From: CAWFQB01 sp965277875
GTDB taxonomy: Bacteria > Armatimonadota > Chthonomonadetes > Chthonomonadales > Chthonomonadaceae
Assembly: GCA_965277875.1 (NCBI GenBank)
Contig: CBDIDV010000002.1
Location: 2,976,001 to 3,040,000 of the forward strand
Reading direction: 5' to 3'
DNA length: 64,000 nt
The translations under genes and the position numbers were made by a program. The notes beneath the pieces are model-generated. The model saw only the letters and a list, made by a program, of their open reading frames with translations, was not told the DNA's origin and did not search any database. Numbering within the stretch: the stretch's first letter is position 1; each line of letters opens with the position of its first letter. Positions 26,006-34,522 of the stretch are shown here, piece after piece.

Positions 26006-27412
26006 CTAACTGTAGTTTAGCGTTTTGGGTTGAGTGAACAGAAAGGGAGAGTAGCCGCGTCTAGTTCAGAAACTTCTCGCCAAAGAGGTACTAAGCATGA
26101 ACGCGCCTGCTTCTCCCGAATGGGAGGTTCTCCTTGCACCCTTCCAACCCCTGTTTTCTAAGCCGGGTTTTCGTTACTTTCGTGTGTTCGTGCGTGTCTT
26201 GGCGCATTTGGATGGACGCTTGTGGGTCACGCACACCGTCTTGGCGGGTCTGCTCACGCGGCACTGGACGAACTTCTATCGCTTTCTGCGCTCGCCCGCC
26301 TGGTCGCCGCAGGCCGTAGCGAGCGTGCTGTACCGGCAGTGCCTCGACATTGCCGCGCAGGGCGGGCGGGTGTTCCTGGTTGTAGATGACACCGTCTGTG
26401 CCAAGTACGGCGAGTGCTTTGACGCGCTGAGTACGCACCATGATCCCATGAACCGTCCGCATCCCAAGCATCTGTCGCGCGGTCACTGCTTTGTGTGTCT
26501 GGCCGTCCTGGCGCAGCAGGGCGCGGCGCACTGGACAGCCCTGTTCGTGGCGTGCGCCCTCTACATACAAAAGAAGGTGTGCGGCGAGGGCCAGTCTTTT
26601 CGCGCCAAGCTGCAACTAGGCGTGGCTCTGCTCGACGCGTTGCCTGCTGTGGCGAACCTGCGGGTGGTCGTGGTGGGCGACGGCGCGTATGCCAAGCAAG
26701 CGTTCGTGCAGCCGGTATGCGCGTCCGGCAAGCACGTCTGCTCACGTTTGCGCTGCGACAGCGTGTTCTATGACCTGCCGCCTGCACGAAGGCCGGGGCA
26801 GAAGGGAGCGCCGCGCAAGTACGGCGACAAGCACAAAGCCGCGCAGTGGGCGGCAGAACCCGGCGAATGGCAGCCCGTCACCTTATGCCTGTACGGTCGG
26901 GCCAAGACCCTCGCCCTCAAGAGCCGCATGGTCATGCTGCGCCGCTTGGGAGTGCAGGCGCGTCTGGTGGCGGTGCAGTGGAAGCCGGGCAAGCCGGGCA
27001 AGATCGTGTTCTTGTTCTGTACCGATACGAGTATGACCGCCGCGCAGATTGTGCAGGCATACTGCGCCCGCTTTGCTATCGAGACCGGCTTCCGCGATGC
27101 CAAGCAGAGTTTCGGCCTGGCAACGTACCAGGTCAGGAACCAGACCGGCTTTGTACGCTTGGTACCTCTGTGTTTGTGGGCGCAAACCCTGCTGCGCCTG
27201 CGCTGTCACCACCAAGTGCCTGCCGAGCAGTATGGCGGCTGGCGCAAGAAGCTCGACTACCTGACGCTCAACCAGCAGAAGCGTTTGTCACGCTCTCAGG
27301 CCGCTTTGTTGCACACTGGCCGTACACACTCTGTACAGCCAAGTTGCTAAAAAAGCAGGGGCTAATCTCGATGCCACAGTGTTCAGGACGCCTGAAACGC
27401 TAAACTACAGTT
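26006..27412 (+). mobile_element. IS701/IS4-like insertion sequence
   Basis: Perfect 18-base terminal inverted repeats (AACTGTAGTTTAGCGTTT) at 26008-26025 and 27395-27412 surround one transposase gene. TTAC is present on both sides (26002-26005 and 27413-27416) and may be the target duplication, but two extra bases on the left make the exact end uncertain. Confidence 0.88.
26097..27350 (+). CDS. IS701-like DDE transposase
   Basis: A 417-residue transposase of the DDE_5/IS701-like type. Catalytic regions: FLVVDDTVCAKYG (first Asp), VVVVGDGAYAKQAF (second Asp) and YCARFAIETGFRDAKQSFG (Glu, in the Y-(2)-R-(3)-E form of IS4-like enzymes). HWTNFYRFLRSPAW at the N-terminus is family-like. The frame is complete, so the element may be active. 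Confidence 0.9.
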   Translation: MNAPASPEWEVLLAPFQPLFSKPGFRYFRVFVRVLAHLDGRLWVTHTVLAGLLTRHWTNFYRFLRSPAWSPQAVASVLYRQCLDIAAQGGRVFLVVDDTVCAKYGECFDALSTHHDPMNRPHPKHLSRGHCFVCLAVLAQQGAAHWTALFVACALYIQKKVCGEGQSFRAKLQLGVALLDALPAVANLRVVVVGDGAYAKQAFVQPVCASGKHVCSRLRCDSVFYDLPPARRPGQKGAPRKYGDKHKAAQWAAEPGEWQPVTLCLYGRAKTLALKSRMVMLRRLGVQARLVAVQWKPGKPGKIVFLFCTDTSMTAAQIVQAYCARFAIETGFRDAKQSFGLATYQVRNQTGFVRLVPLCLWAQTLLRLRCHHQVPAEQYGGWRKKLDYLTLNQQKRLSRSQAALLHTGRTHSVQPSC

Positions 27413-27816
27413 TTACAGAAATAGCGTTGCATTATCTTACCGGAACGATCTGGCCTGCCAGTGTCGTAGAAAGCTTCCTCGTACTCCGGCAAGAATATGA
27501 TAACTGTCTTTTTTGCATCCGCAGCTTCTGCTAGCTGGAAGAGCCAATGCTTTACTGCCGCGACATATTTGAAGGACTCCGACTCTGTCAGCAATCTCCT
27601 CCCCATGTATTCTCCCGTACTGTAAAAATCGCGCAGTGTCGGTTTGAACACGATGATGTCAGCATCAAGTAGGGAACGATCCGATCTAAGCGAAAAATTA
27701 TCGGCGAATCCACCAGGAAACTTAAAGCCGACCGAAAAATTTTCTTTTTCATGTTTGGCGCTCCTCCTCAGGAAATCAACATCAAATGTTGAGAACGCAA
27801 CATTTGATGTTGACAA
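27400..27816 (-). CDS. Protein of unknown function, 3' end altered by an IS
   Basis: A frame of 138 residues: KENFSVGFKFPGGFADNFSL, ADIIVFKPTLRDFYSTGEYMG, YVAAVKHWLFQLAEAADAKK and TVIIFLPEYEEAFYDTGRPD look like genuine alpha/beta protein. Its last five codons come from the end of the IS701-like element; with the IS removed at a TTAC site the frame would end two codons later (K then stop). The start is unclear: a TTG at 27816 lies within inverted repeats, and a good GAGGAGG site points to an ATG in another frame. It may be a truncated remnant. No family recognised; the vicinity is rich in mobile and toxin-like genes. Confidence 0.4.
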   Translation of the reverse strand: MSTSNVAFSTFDVDFLRRSAKHEKENFSVGFKFPGGFADNFSLRSDRSLLDADIIVFKPTLRDFYSTGEYMGRRLLTESESFKYVAAVKHWLFQLAEAADAKKTVIIFLPEYEEAFYDTGRPDRSGKIMQRYFCKTVV

Positions 27817-27835
27817 ATGTAACGTTTAGCGTTAC
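27777..27835. promoter_or_regulatory. Two nested palindromes, operator-like
   Basis: A pair of 15-base arms CAACATCAAATGTTG / CAACATTTGATGTTG (27777-27791, 27798-27812), each itself nearly palindromic, then GTAACGTTTAGCGTTAC (27819-27835), a 6-base palindrome around a 5-base core. Such layouts are common in autoregulated promoters. They lie at the 5' end of the preceding minus-strand frame. Confidence 0.5.
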
Positions 27836-27957
27836 ACTATAAACACTGGGGACAAACTTAGGCTCCATGCCGTGTGAGCGTCTTGTCCTGCATTTACTCT
27901 GCGCCGCGCCTGTTACCAAACGGGATAAGGCCGGATGTTTCGCAGGGTGGGAAGTTC

Positions 27958-28800
27958 CTATATCCCTGGTAAATCTTTCAAGGCCGTTAACGATAGCGGC
28001 CTTTTTTGCGTGTACTCCGCCCCGCCCTGCGCTTCCCTTGTGTCGTCTACATCATGCACCAGCCGAAAACCGGGCCAGAGCAGTTCAAGGTAGCGATCCT
28101 CGCGCCGCTCGTACAGCCGCTGAAGCGACCACAGGAAGTAATCCGCCGCCTGGAGTTCAGCGCGTTCATGGGACAGAGGTATCGAAATGTTCAGTTCTGC
28201 CGCCTCTGCGCTTGCTCGCTTGTCATTGAAACGGCTTTGCACATTCCGCAGCGCGGTTCGCAGCGCGGCGGTCTGGTCGGCCTTCACGCGGCGCGCAAAG
28301 CAGACGTTGTATACATCATGCTTGTGCAGCAGGCCGTTGAACATTTGATTGACGAGATCATTGTACAGTTCGTTCGGTTTGTAGCGGTAGGTCGGCTCCT
28401 CGGCGTTGCGCTGGCGAACATACTGCGCAACGACGCTCTTATCTCGCACAACCGCGTAGAAACGTAAGGAATGCCGCCGCAGAAGCGAGAACATCTCCCG
28501 GCGCACTTCGGGAACGTCGTCCTTCGCATGAAAGAACAAAGCCGTTTTGCGCTCTTGTGGCTGCATGGATGGTACGCCCTTGAAGTAAGGATCGGTCAGC
28601 AGACGTAGGCGCAATTTCTCCATGTCCTGCGTGAGTTTCTCCGGGTTCGGCACGTCCAGCAACTCCATTATAAAGAAGCGCGAACACCCTTCCGTTCCAA
28701 TGATCACTCGCCCCTTCTTGTCAAATAGCTCTCCGTTGCCTGCTTCATCAACAAAATAGTTGCGGACAGTGATCTTCTGCGGCATTCTGTTATCCATCAT
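27958..28800 (-). CDS. DUF3800 domain protein
   Basis: About 280 residues of the DUF3800 family (PF12686), an RNase-H-like fold common in mobile and defence regions. The acidic start NYFVDEAGNGELFD gives the D-E-x-G motif; the C-terminal LQAADYFLWSLQRLYERRED and YLELLWPGF match the second conserved acidic region (A-D-x-x-x-W). The N-terminal start is not certain; ATG 28800, 28797 or 28785 are possible. Activity is unknown. Confidence 0.85.
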   Translation of the reverse strand: MMDNRMPQKITVRNYFVDEAGNGELFDKKGRVIIGTEGCSRFFIMELLDVPNPEKLTQDMEKLRLRLLTDPYFKGVPSMQPQERKTALFFHAKDDVPEVRREMFSLLRRHSLRFYAVVRDKSVVAQYVRQRNAEEPTYRYKPNELYNDLVNQMFNGLLHKHDVYNVCFARRVKADQTAALRTALRNVQSRFNDKRASAEAAELNISIPLSHERAELQAADYFLWSLQRLYERREDRYLELLWPGFRLVHDVDDTREAQGGAEYTQKRPLSLTALKDLPGI

Positions 28801-28885
28801 TGTGCGGGTTCGATTGTTCAATCTAGCGTACACCTAAAGAATGGTCAACAGGCAGCTATATAGCCTTATTGTTCATCATTGGCCA

Positions 28886-28998
28886 TAGATGTGGAAGATA
28901 CGCCTATTCTATTCTGTTTCGCGCCCAAAGACAAATAGACACATTTATACCGCTTAATCTATTCGCTTTTGATGCAAGCCACTGACGGTAACTGCGTT
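28886..28998. repeat. 112-base dispersed repeat, copy 2
   Basis: About 92 percent identical to 23155-23266 and in the same orientation, here 53 bases upstream of the DUF3800 open frame. No open frame inside. Confidence 0.88.
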
Positions 28999-29050
28999 GA
29001 GGATATGTTCAGGAGGTTTGGGGGACCATAAACAACGCGCACTGACGCCA

Positions 29051-29635
29051 TCACAAAGGACGGCAAAAACGCACTTTCCAGCTTTTCATTTCCGGCGACA
29101 AAGATGATAGCGCGATCAGCAAACGAAAGGCAGTTTGAAAATGCTTTCGGCTGTCATCTAGTTTGAACTCTGTCGCGGGAGAGTAGAGTTTGAGGGAAAG
29201 GCTGGGAGTCGTGCCGGATACGAAGGCGAAGAACGGGTACTCCGTATTCGCGGCATCATCGTAGGTGAGTTTCTTGATGTTGGTCTTGTTGGGTACGAGA
29301 CGTTCTAAACGCCGTATGTCATCCGGCAGAAAAGGATCATAGTTCTCCAGAGCATCTAAAAACGTTTTTGTCACATCGGGCGATCTGCTGGCTTCTCCGA
29401 AAACATCATGCGACAGCAAAGCGGAGTCGAGCCATCCGGCAGCCCCGTACAACGTTAGCGCGGATTTCAAGGCAAGTTCTACGGCCTTCATTGTAGAGGT
29501 AATGGAACCGGACTAACGCTTGTTTACGTGCAGAATACGAGCGTCCTGCAAATGCCGCGCGGCTTCTTCGTACAAAGCGCGGCTCATCTGCCCTTCTCTG
29601 GGAAGCGGCAGCAGGGGCGGGGCAGGCGGCGTCAT
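29051..29635 (-). pseudogene. HEPN-domain protein with an in-frame TAG
   Basis: ATG 29635 starts a 40-codon frame ending in TAG at 29513-29515; the same frame continues without further stops to 29051. Read through, it gives SRALYEEAARHLQDARILHV, then NKR, stop, SGSITSTMKAVELALKSALT, which is the typical HEPN pattern with a tyrosine expected at the stop. One base change (TAC or TAT to TAG) explains it. An internal ATG at 29491 could make a shortened 146-residue protein lacking the first helix. HEPN proteins pair with nucleotidyltransferases as toxin-antitoxin units; the adjacent upstream gene fits that. The start overlaps the end region of that gene. Confidence 0.6.
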
Positions 29636-29636
29636 G

Positions 29637-30146
29637 TTAGCTCGCCTTCCCTCTGGCGACACTGCCCACAAGAGAGAGCCTGCGCGGGTCGGACAGGAAG
29701 ACGCCGCCCGCCTGCGCTTCCTGCGCGGCCCACGCCGCGCTGAACAGTTCGCGGACATAGCCTGCGGGAACCTGATAGATGACCTCATATCCTTCCAGAA
29801 CCCGCGCAAGCAGCCTATCGGCGTCGTTCGCATCGACTCCATCGGCGGCGGCAGGGCCACGCATCGTCGCTTGTTCGAACTCTACGGACGACATAAAGTG
29901 GAAGTAGATCTTACCGCGCGTCGGCAAATCGGCAGTGCTTCCAGACTGGACGCGGGATGGCCCCTCCCATCCGTCAACAACTTCCAAAAGTTCGATGTCG
30001 AATGTGCCACCTTCGGTTTTCAACTTGCCGAACACTATGATGGCGCGCAGAGCTTTGCCCAGCTCCGCAGCGTGGGAGTGCATCAGTTCATTAATGACTT
30101 TGGACTCGAAATAGGATATTTTATGTAGAGTTTCTTCGCTGCTCAT
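29637..30146 (-). CDS. Degenerate nucleotidyltransferase (MNT)-like protein
   Basis: A 169-residue protein. The segment LRAIIVFGKLKTEGGTFDIELLEVVDG resembles the MNT core FGS-x-ARG-x(8)-SDIDLLVVxDG, but GS is GK and the second Asp of D-x-D is Glu. The following FHFMSSVEFEQA and LARVLEGYEVIYQV match the later strands and helix of MNT proteins. It lies one base upstream of the HEPN frame on the same strand, as in HEPN-MNT pairs. The catalytic motif looks lost, so enzyme activity is doubtful. This reading is my inference from short segments; a search could give another family. Confidence 0.45.
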   Translation of the reverse strand: MSSEETLHKISYFESKVINELMHSHAAELGKALRAIIVFGKLKTEGGTFDIELLEVVDGWEGPSRVQSGSTADLPTRGKIYFHFMSSVEFEQATMRGPAAADGVDANDADRLLARVLEGYEVIYQVPAGYVRELFSAAWAAQEAQAGGVFLSDPRRLSLVGSVARGKAS

Positions 30147-30221
30147 GATTTTCTCCTATGTCACACTGTTACGACAGGATACCATGCCACGCTGATTACG
30201 GCAAGTTGACTCCCCACTTCG

Positions 30222-30491
30222 CTATACTTTGTTGAATCCCCAACTGCCTATTTTTGCAAACGTGGGGTGGCCGACACGCATACCGTATAGAGCGGCTCCA
30301 GGATGTTTTACCAGCAGATGATTTGTAACCGCTAGGCTGTCCTCGCCGATTTCGTAGTCGCCGGTTTCGATGTCAATGATCAGCGGCTTGCCCCGGTCGG
30401 CCTGCTCGTCAATATGTGCGCGTATGCTGCTCTCAACCATTTCTCGGCCCCGCCTGCAAACCTCTTCTCCGCTGAAACGAGGGTGTCCCAT
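30222..30491 (-). CDS. Small conserved-type protein of unknown function
   Basis: An 89-residue protein: FSGEEVCRRGREMVESSIRAH, GKPLIIDIETGDYEIGEDSL and VKHPGAALYGMRVGHPTFAKIGS. The IDIETGDYEIGEDSL segment resembles a small family common in cyanobacteria and Chloroflexi, often paired with a nuclease or protease toxin-like gene; no such partner is obvious here. ATG 30491 is the likely start. Confidence 0.6.
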   Translation of the reverse strand: MGHPRFSGEEVCRRGREMVESSIRAHIDEQADRGKPLIIDIETGDYEIGEDSLAVTNHLLVKHPGAALYGMRVGHPTFAKIGSWGFNKV

Positions 30492-30768
30492 TGTCCGGCC
30501 TCCTTGTGTCGTGTTTTTGCTATTTTATTATGGCATATTGGCGCGTTCTGGCGGGGTTGGGTGGGTGAAGGCGGCAGGTGCAGCAGCCCCCATCCGGCGC
30601 AGACAATTATCAACATTTCGACAAACAAAATACCGGCGGGATAGCGGATGATCGCGTTCCTTCTTCGGGCGGATTCAAGAAAGCCCGATGGTGATAACGA
30701 TCTATGCCATGCCTGCCGGTATTTTTCACACGTTTTTTATAGTCGGAGCAGACTGCGTTCGGCTTTAG

Positions 30769-31149
30769 CTACACGGGGCCGGTGGACGCGACGGCCTCGG
30801 CGTTCGCCTGCGAACCGGCAGGGGCGCGTTCGCCGTCGAGCGCGTCCCGATCTATATTGCCTACCTGCGGGTCGGGCGCGTTGTCGGGCGTCGCGGCGGG
30901 AGTAGGCGCGGGTTGGCCGGACGCGGTCTGCCCTGTCGTCAGGTCAACGGGCGGCGTGGTTGAGGCATCCGGCGCGTTGAAGCCCTGGCCCGTGCCGCTG
31001 GTCAGCGGCAGCGCGACGGACGGCGGATTGGTCTGCAAGTCGGCGGACGCGGGTTGGGCGGCGTCCTGCGCGACGGGCATCCGCGCATTGTTCGGGTCGG
31101 AGGGATCGGCGTCCTCAAGCGGGATTTGGGCATTTGTATCGGGCTGCAT
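30769..31149 (-). CDS. Low-complexity Pro/Ala/Asp-rich protein
   Basis: A 126-residue disordered protein rich in Pro, Ala, Asp, Thr and Gln. ATG 31149 has an AGGAAG site upstream on the minus strand, which supports translation. No signal peptide and no family. Confidence 0.45.
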   Translation of the reverse strand: MQPDTNAQIPLEDADPSDPNNARMPVAQDAAQPASADLQTNPPSVALPLTSGTGQGFNAPDASTTPPVDLTTGQTASGQPAPTPAATPDNAPDPQVGNIDRDALDGERAPAGSQANAEAVASTGPV

Positions 31150-31760
31150 CAGGGTTATCTTCCTTTCGACAAGTCGTTTCGTCGGGCGTTTCCTTACATG
31201 GCTGGCTGCATTTTGGGGCGCGGTCTTACGGCAGCGTCACGCAGCACAGAGGCATTCAAAATAAGCTGCGCCAAGATGAACAGAGGCGGCAGTCAAACGG
31301 CTCTGTGTAAGCGGCTTTGTTCAGACTACGCGCCTGTGCTGTATCCGTTCCGCATGGCGGGGGCGACAAAAGTATCGGGACGGCCTGAACATACAGGCTG
31401 CGTGTCATGAGCAAAGGCAAGCCGCGCAATCAGCGTCGCAAATACTCGCGTCCAGGTGTCGCCATTTTCGTATCATTGCGGGGTAATATAAAGGTGTAGC
31501 GGTGAACTCAGGCGCGAAACAAAGGAATAATGACACGCGGCGCGGTTTCGGCGCGTATTTAGGACGCGGCCTGCCGTTTGCCATTGGATAACACGGATTT
31601 CATAAGGTAGAATAGACGGTACAATACACGGATCACAGCCCAACCCTAGCCCCGGCGGCTAGCGCATTTTCTGCATCGCGGCGGGGTTCCCCCGGCATAG
31701 CGGCCTTTGTGTCGCCCGCCGCCCCGCGCAGTCCTCTTGCAGACAGGAGACGTACCCATC
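31150..31760. other. Intergenic stretch with a candidate promoter
   Basis: No gene recognised. TTGGAT (31584-31589), 18-base spacer and TAGAAT (31608-31613), then a GGTACAAT box at 31619-31626, could drive the downstream sterol-desaturase-family gene with a leader of about 130-150 bases. An AGGAGA site lies at 31745-31750. Confidence 0.4.
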
Positions 31761-32522
31761 GTGAGTTTATTGACGCAGGTTCTCAGCGGCATCGTCTGGA
31801 TGCTGTACGGCAGTTTCTTCGAGTATTACTGGCATCGTTTCTTTATGCACAAGCCCCGCTTCCCGCATCAGGCGTTCAAGGGCCATACCATCGTGCATCA
31901 CGGCCTGTACAAAGGCGAAGTGGACTACTTCTGCCGCGAGGATCGCCACCCGGAACACATTCTGCTGAAGCCCTATGCGTTTCCCGGCATCGTGATCATG
32001 CACGTTCCGATCATGCTGCTCATCAACCACTTCATTCCGAATACGTTTATCGGCGCGGTCACGGCCATGATCGCGTACTTTGTGGTCTATGAGTACCTGC
32101 ACTTTAATATGCACGTACCGCGCGGGCGGTTTGTCGAGCGGTTCGGCTGGTTCCAGTTTCTGCGTACCCACCACAGATTGCACCACACGTATTACCAGAA
32201 GAATTTTTGCGTTCTGCTGCCCGTCGCCGACTGGATGTGCGGCACGCTGGTCACGGAAAAGAGCCTGGCGAAGACCAAAGCCAATCGCGAAGCCGCCATT
32301 GACAGCGGCAAGATACAGGCCGAGCGCAAGCCCCGGCGCAAGCGGGCCGCAGCCGGCGCGCGGCTGTCGCGCATCGCCCGCGAGTCCAAACTGGGCCGCG
32401 AGTTCTTCAAGTTCAAGACGCGCCGCACCCGCGCGAACCGCAAGCGCCGCCGCATGACCGACATGAAGGTCAGCGACCTGCGCGAACTGCTGCACATCGG
32501 CAGAAGCGACCGCGACCGCTAA
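31761..32522 (+). CDS. Sterol desaturase / fatty acid hydroxylase-family protein with basic tail
   Basis: A 253-residue membrane-bound di-iron protein. Histidine boxes: HRFFMH, HTIVHH, HFNMH and HHRLHH, with hydrophobic spans between (IVIMHVPIMLLINHF, AVTAMIAYFVVYEYL). Family members hydroxylate or desaturate lipids such as sterols, carotenoids and fatty acids. GTG 31761 follows AGGAGA by ten bases and leads straight into the first hydrophobic segment. Unusual: the last about 75 residues are extremely rich in Arg and Lys (ERKPRRKRAAAGARLSR, KTRRTRANRKRRRM), which is not part of the usual fold and may bind membrane or nucleic acid. Confidence 0.85.
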   Translation: MSLLTQVLSGIVWMLYGSFFEYYWHRFFMHKPRFPHQAFKGHTIVHHGLYKGEVDYFCREDRHPEHILLKPYAFPGIVIMHVPIMLLINHFIPNTFIGAVTAMIAYFVVYEYLHFNMHVPRGRFVERFGWFQFLRTHHRLHHTYYQKNFCVLLPVADWMCGTLVTEKSLAKTKANREAAIDSGKIQAERKPRRKRAAAGARLSRIARESKLGREFFKFKTRRTRANRKRRRMTDMKVSDLRELLHIGRSDRDR

Positions 32523-32535
32523 GAACACACTCCCA

Positions 32536-32644
32536 ATGCTTTACCGCGGATGAGGCGGATGAAACGAATACACGCAGATAAGTCCGAAATGGCATCTAAT
32601 CCGCGTTCATCAGTTTCATCCGCTTCATCCGCGGTAAAGCATTA
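32536..32644. repeat. Long inverted repeat element, copy C
   Basis: Arms 32536-32566 and 32614-32644 match 30 of 31 bases. They begin AATGCTTTACCGCGGATGA and carry an 8-9-base GCGGATGA unit. Located between the stop of the desaturase-like gene (32522) and the M42 peptidase start. Confidence 0.9.
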
Positions 32645-32664
32645 CTATTATATAGGACACGCGA

Positions 32665-33741
32665 ATGAGCGAATTGAATTTTGGGCTGCTGAAACAATTG
32701 TGCGAGATGCCGGGTATCAGCAGCCGCGAAGAGCAGATGCGGAAGCTGGTCGCAAGCGAACTGCGCCCGCTCGCCGACACCCTGACCGCCGACGCGATGG
32801 GCAACGTGATCGCGTTCAAGAAGGGGGACGACAATGGCCCGCGCGTGATGATCGCCGCGCACATGGACGAGATCGGCTTCATGGTCAAGCACATTGATGA
32901 CCGGGGCTTTTTGCGTCTGCTGCCGGTCGGGGGCTGGGACCCGCGCGTGATGGTCGCGCAGCGCGTGTTCGTGCATGGCTTCGGAGGCGAGACCCTGCGC
33001 GGAACCCTGATGCCCGGCGGCAAGCCCATTCACCTGCTGACCGCAGACGAGGCCAAGCAGCCGCCCAAAATCGAGGATTTCTTTGTAGACCTGGGACTGC
33101 CCGCCGACAAAGTAAAAGCGCAGGTTGAGCAGGGCGACATGGTGACAATGGACAGGACGTGCGAGCGCGTGGGCGATACGGTCGTCAGCAAAACGCTGGA
33201 CGACCGATTGTGCGTGTTCGTGATGATCGAGGCTCTGCGCCTGCTCCAGAACACGCCCATTGAGGCCAACATCTATGCCGTGGCGACCACGCAGGAAGAG
33301 GTTGGCTTGCGCGGCGCGATCACATCGGCATACGCGCTCAAGCCCGACATTGGCATCGCCCTGGACGTGACCCTTGCCGTGGATTTTGCGGGAACCTCGG
33401 AAAGTGAGCGCGTCACGACATTGGGCGGCGGCGCGGCCATCAAAATCGTGGACAGCAGCACGCTGTCGCACCCCAAAATAGTGCGCCACTTCCGCGACGT
33501 GGCGCAGGCCAAAGGCATTGCGTATCAGCTGGAGATGCTGCCGCGCGGCGGCACGGACGCGGGCGGCATACAGCGCAGCCGGGGCGGTGTGCCGAGTTTT
33601 ACCCTGTCTATTCCTACGCGCTACATCCATACCGTCAATGAAATGGCGCACGTAGACGACATACAGGCCGCCATCGAACTGCTCGCCGCCTACCTGCAGG
33701 AAGCCCACACGCGCCAGTACGGCTACGCCGACGAAGTGTAA
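32665..33741 (+). CDS. M42-family metallo-aminopeptidase
   Basis: A 358-residue cytoplasmic peptidase of the glutamyl aminopeptidase/endoglucanase M family. Metal and catalytic positions are visible: AAHMDEIGFMV (His66, Asp68), TTQEEVGLRGA (catalytic Glu pair), ALDVTLAVD (Asp) and the late His in SIPTRYIHTVNEMA. GGTDAGGIQRSRGGVP is the other family hallmark. These enzymes form large tetrahedral dodecamers that digest peptides. Confidence 0.93.
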   Translation: MSELNFGLLKQLCEMPGISSREEQMRKLVASELRPLADTLTADAMGNVIAFKKGDDNGPRVMIAAHMDEIGFMVKHIDDRGFLRLLPVGGWDPRVMVAQRVFVHGFGGETLRGTLMPGGKPIHLLTADEAKQPPKIEDFFVDLGLPADKVKAQVEQGDMVTMDRTCERVGDTVVSKTLDDRLCVFVMIEALRLLQNTPIEANIYAVATTQEEVGLRGAITSAYALKPDIGIALDVTLAVDFAGTSESERVTTLGGGAAIKIVDSSTLSHPKIVRHFRDVAQAKGIAYQLEMLPRGGTDAGGIQRSRGGVPSFTLSIPTRYIHTVNEMAHVDDIQAAIELLAAYLQEAHTRQYGYADEV

Positions 33742-33868
33742 GGAACAGAAGGCAGCAGGCAGCAAACAAAACGCTGCAAGGCGAAAGATAAAGGCCAAAT
33801 GAACCGGTGTTTTCTTCCGAAGACGCCGGTTTTAAGAGTTTGCTGGAAACGGGAGCGGAAGCAGAACA

Positions 33869-34495
33869 ATGGCTTATAACGAGTTCACATTGGAGCGCGT
33901 CGAGTCACAATTCGGTCTGGCGACCGACAGCAGAACCGACTACTTTGCGAGTGCGGCCCCCGCTCCGATTCGCGCTCCTCTGCGCGAGCATCTTGAAAAA
34001 CGCACCCCTCTTGCGCTCGCTATCGGCACGGAAAAGGCGCGATCCGAACTGCTGATAATGCCTGTCCTGCTGGAAGCGCTTGATCTCTATGGGCAGGAAT
34101 GCAGTTTGTTTTCCGGCGTGGAGTTTAGTCCCGACCCGGAGAATGGCCTGCGCGGCGTGTGTGATTTTCTTCTGAGCCTTTCGCCGGAGCAATGGACGGT
34201 GAAAGCCCCCGTCGTCGCCGTCGTGGAAGCGAAGAACGACAACATCAAGAGCGGCGTCGGGCAGTGCGTCGCGGAAATGCTGGCCTCGCAGCGTTTCAAT
34301 GCGGCGCGGGGCATGACAAACACCACGTATGGCGTGGTTACAACGGGAACCAACTGGCAGTTCCTGCGCCTGCTCGGAACCACCGTTTACATCGAGAGAA
34401 CCGAATACTATCTAAAAGAAGCAGCAAAAATAGTCGGGATTTTGCTGGCGATGCTTGAGGAGGCCGCGCAACAGGCCACCAACGTTCAAGCGTAA
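33869..34495 (+). CDS. PD-(D/E)XK-like protein of unknown function
   Basis: A 208-residue soluble protein. GVCDFLLSLSPEQWTVKAPVVAVVEAKNDNIKSGVGQCVAEM has the spacing of a restriction-like nuclease core: D in GVCDF and E-x-K in VVEAKND, then a Q in the following helix. TEKARSELLIMPVLLEAL before it fits the N-terminal helix. Similar proteins are frequent in cyanobacteria. No partner gene is adjacent. Confidence 0.65.
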   Translation: MAYNEFTLERVESQFGLATDSRTDYFASAAPAPIRAPLREHLEKRTPLALAIGTEKARSELLIMPVLLEALDLYGQECSLFSGVEFSPDPENGLRGVCDFLLSLSPEQWTVKAPVVAVVEAKNDNIKSGVGQCVAEMLASQRFNAARGMTNTTYGVVTTGTNWQFLRLLGTTVYIERTEYYLKEAAKIVGILLAMLEEAAQQATNVQA

Positions 34496-34522
34496 CCAAC
34501 TGCTGTACGTCTGCGTGAGATA

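Noticed and set aside
27819..27835. Shared GTTTAGCGTT between the palindrome and the IS701-like terminal repeats as a sign of common origin
   Set aside because: A ten-base match without other similarity is compatible with chance.
29665..29690. GSVARGKAS at the end of the 169-residue protein as an MNT active-site motif
   Set aside because: A stop follows at once and there is no downstream SDIDL segment; the better MNT match is in the N-terminal half.
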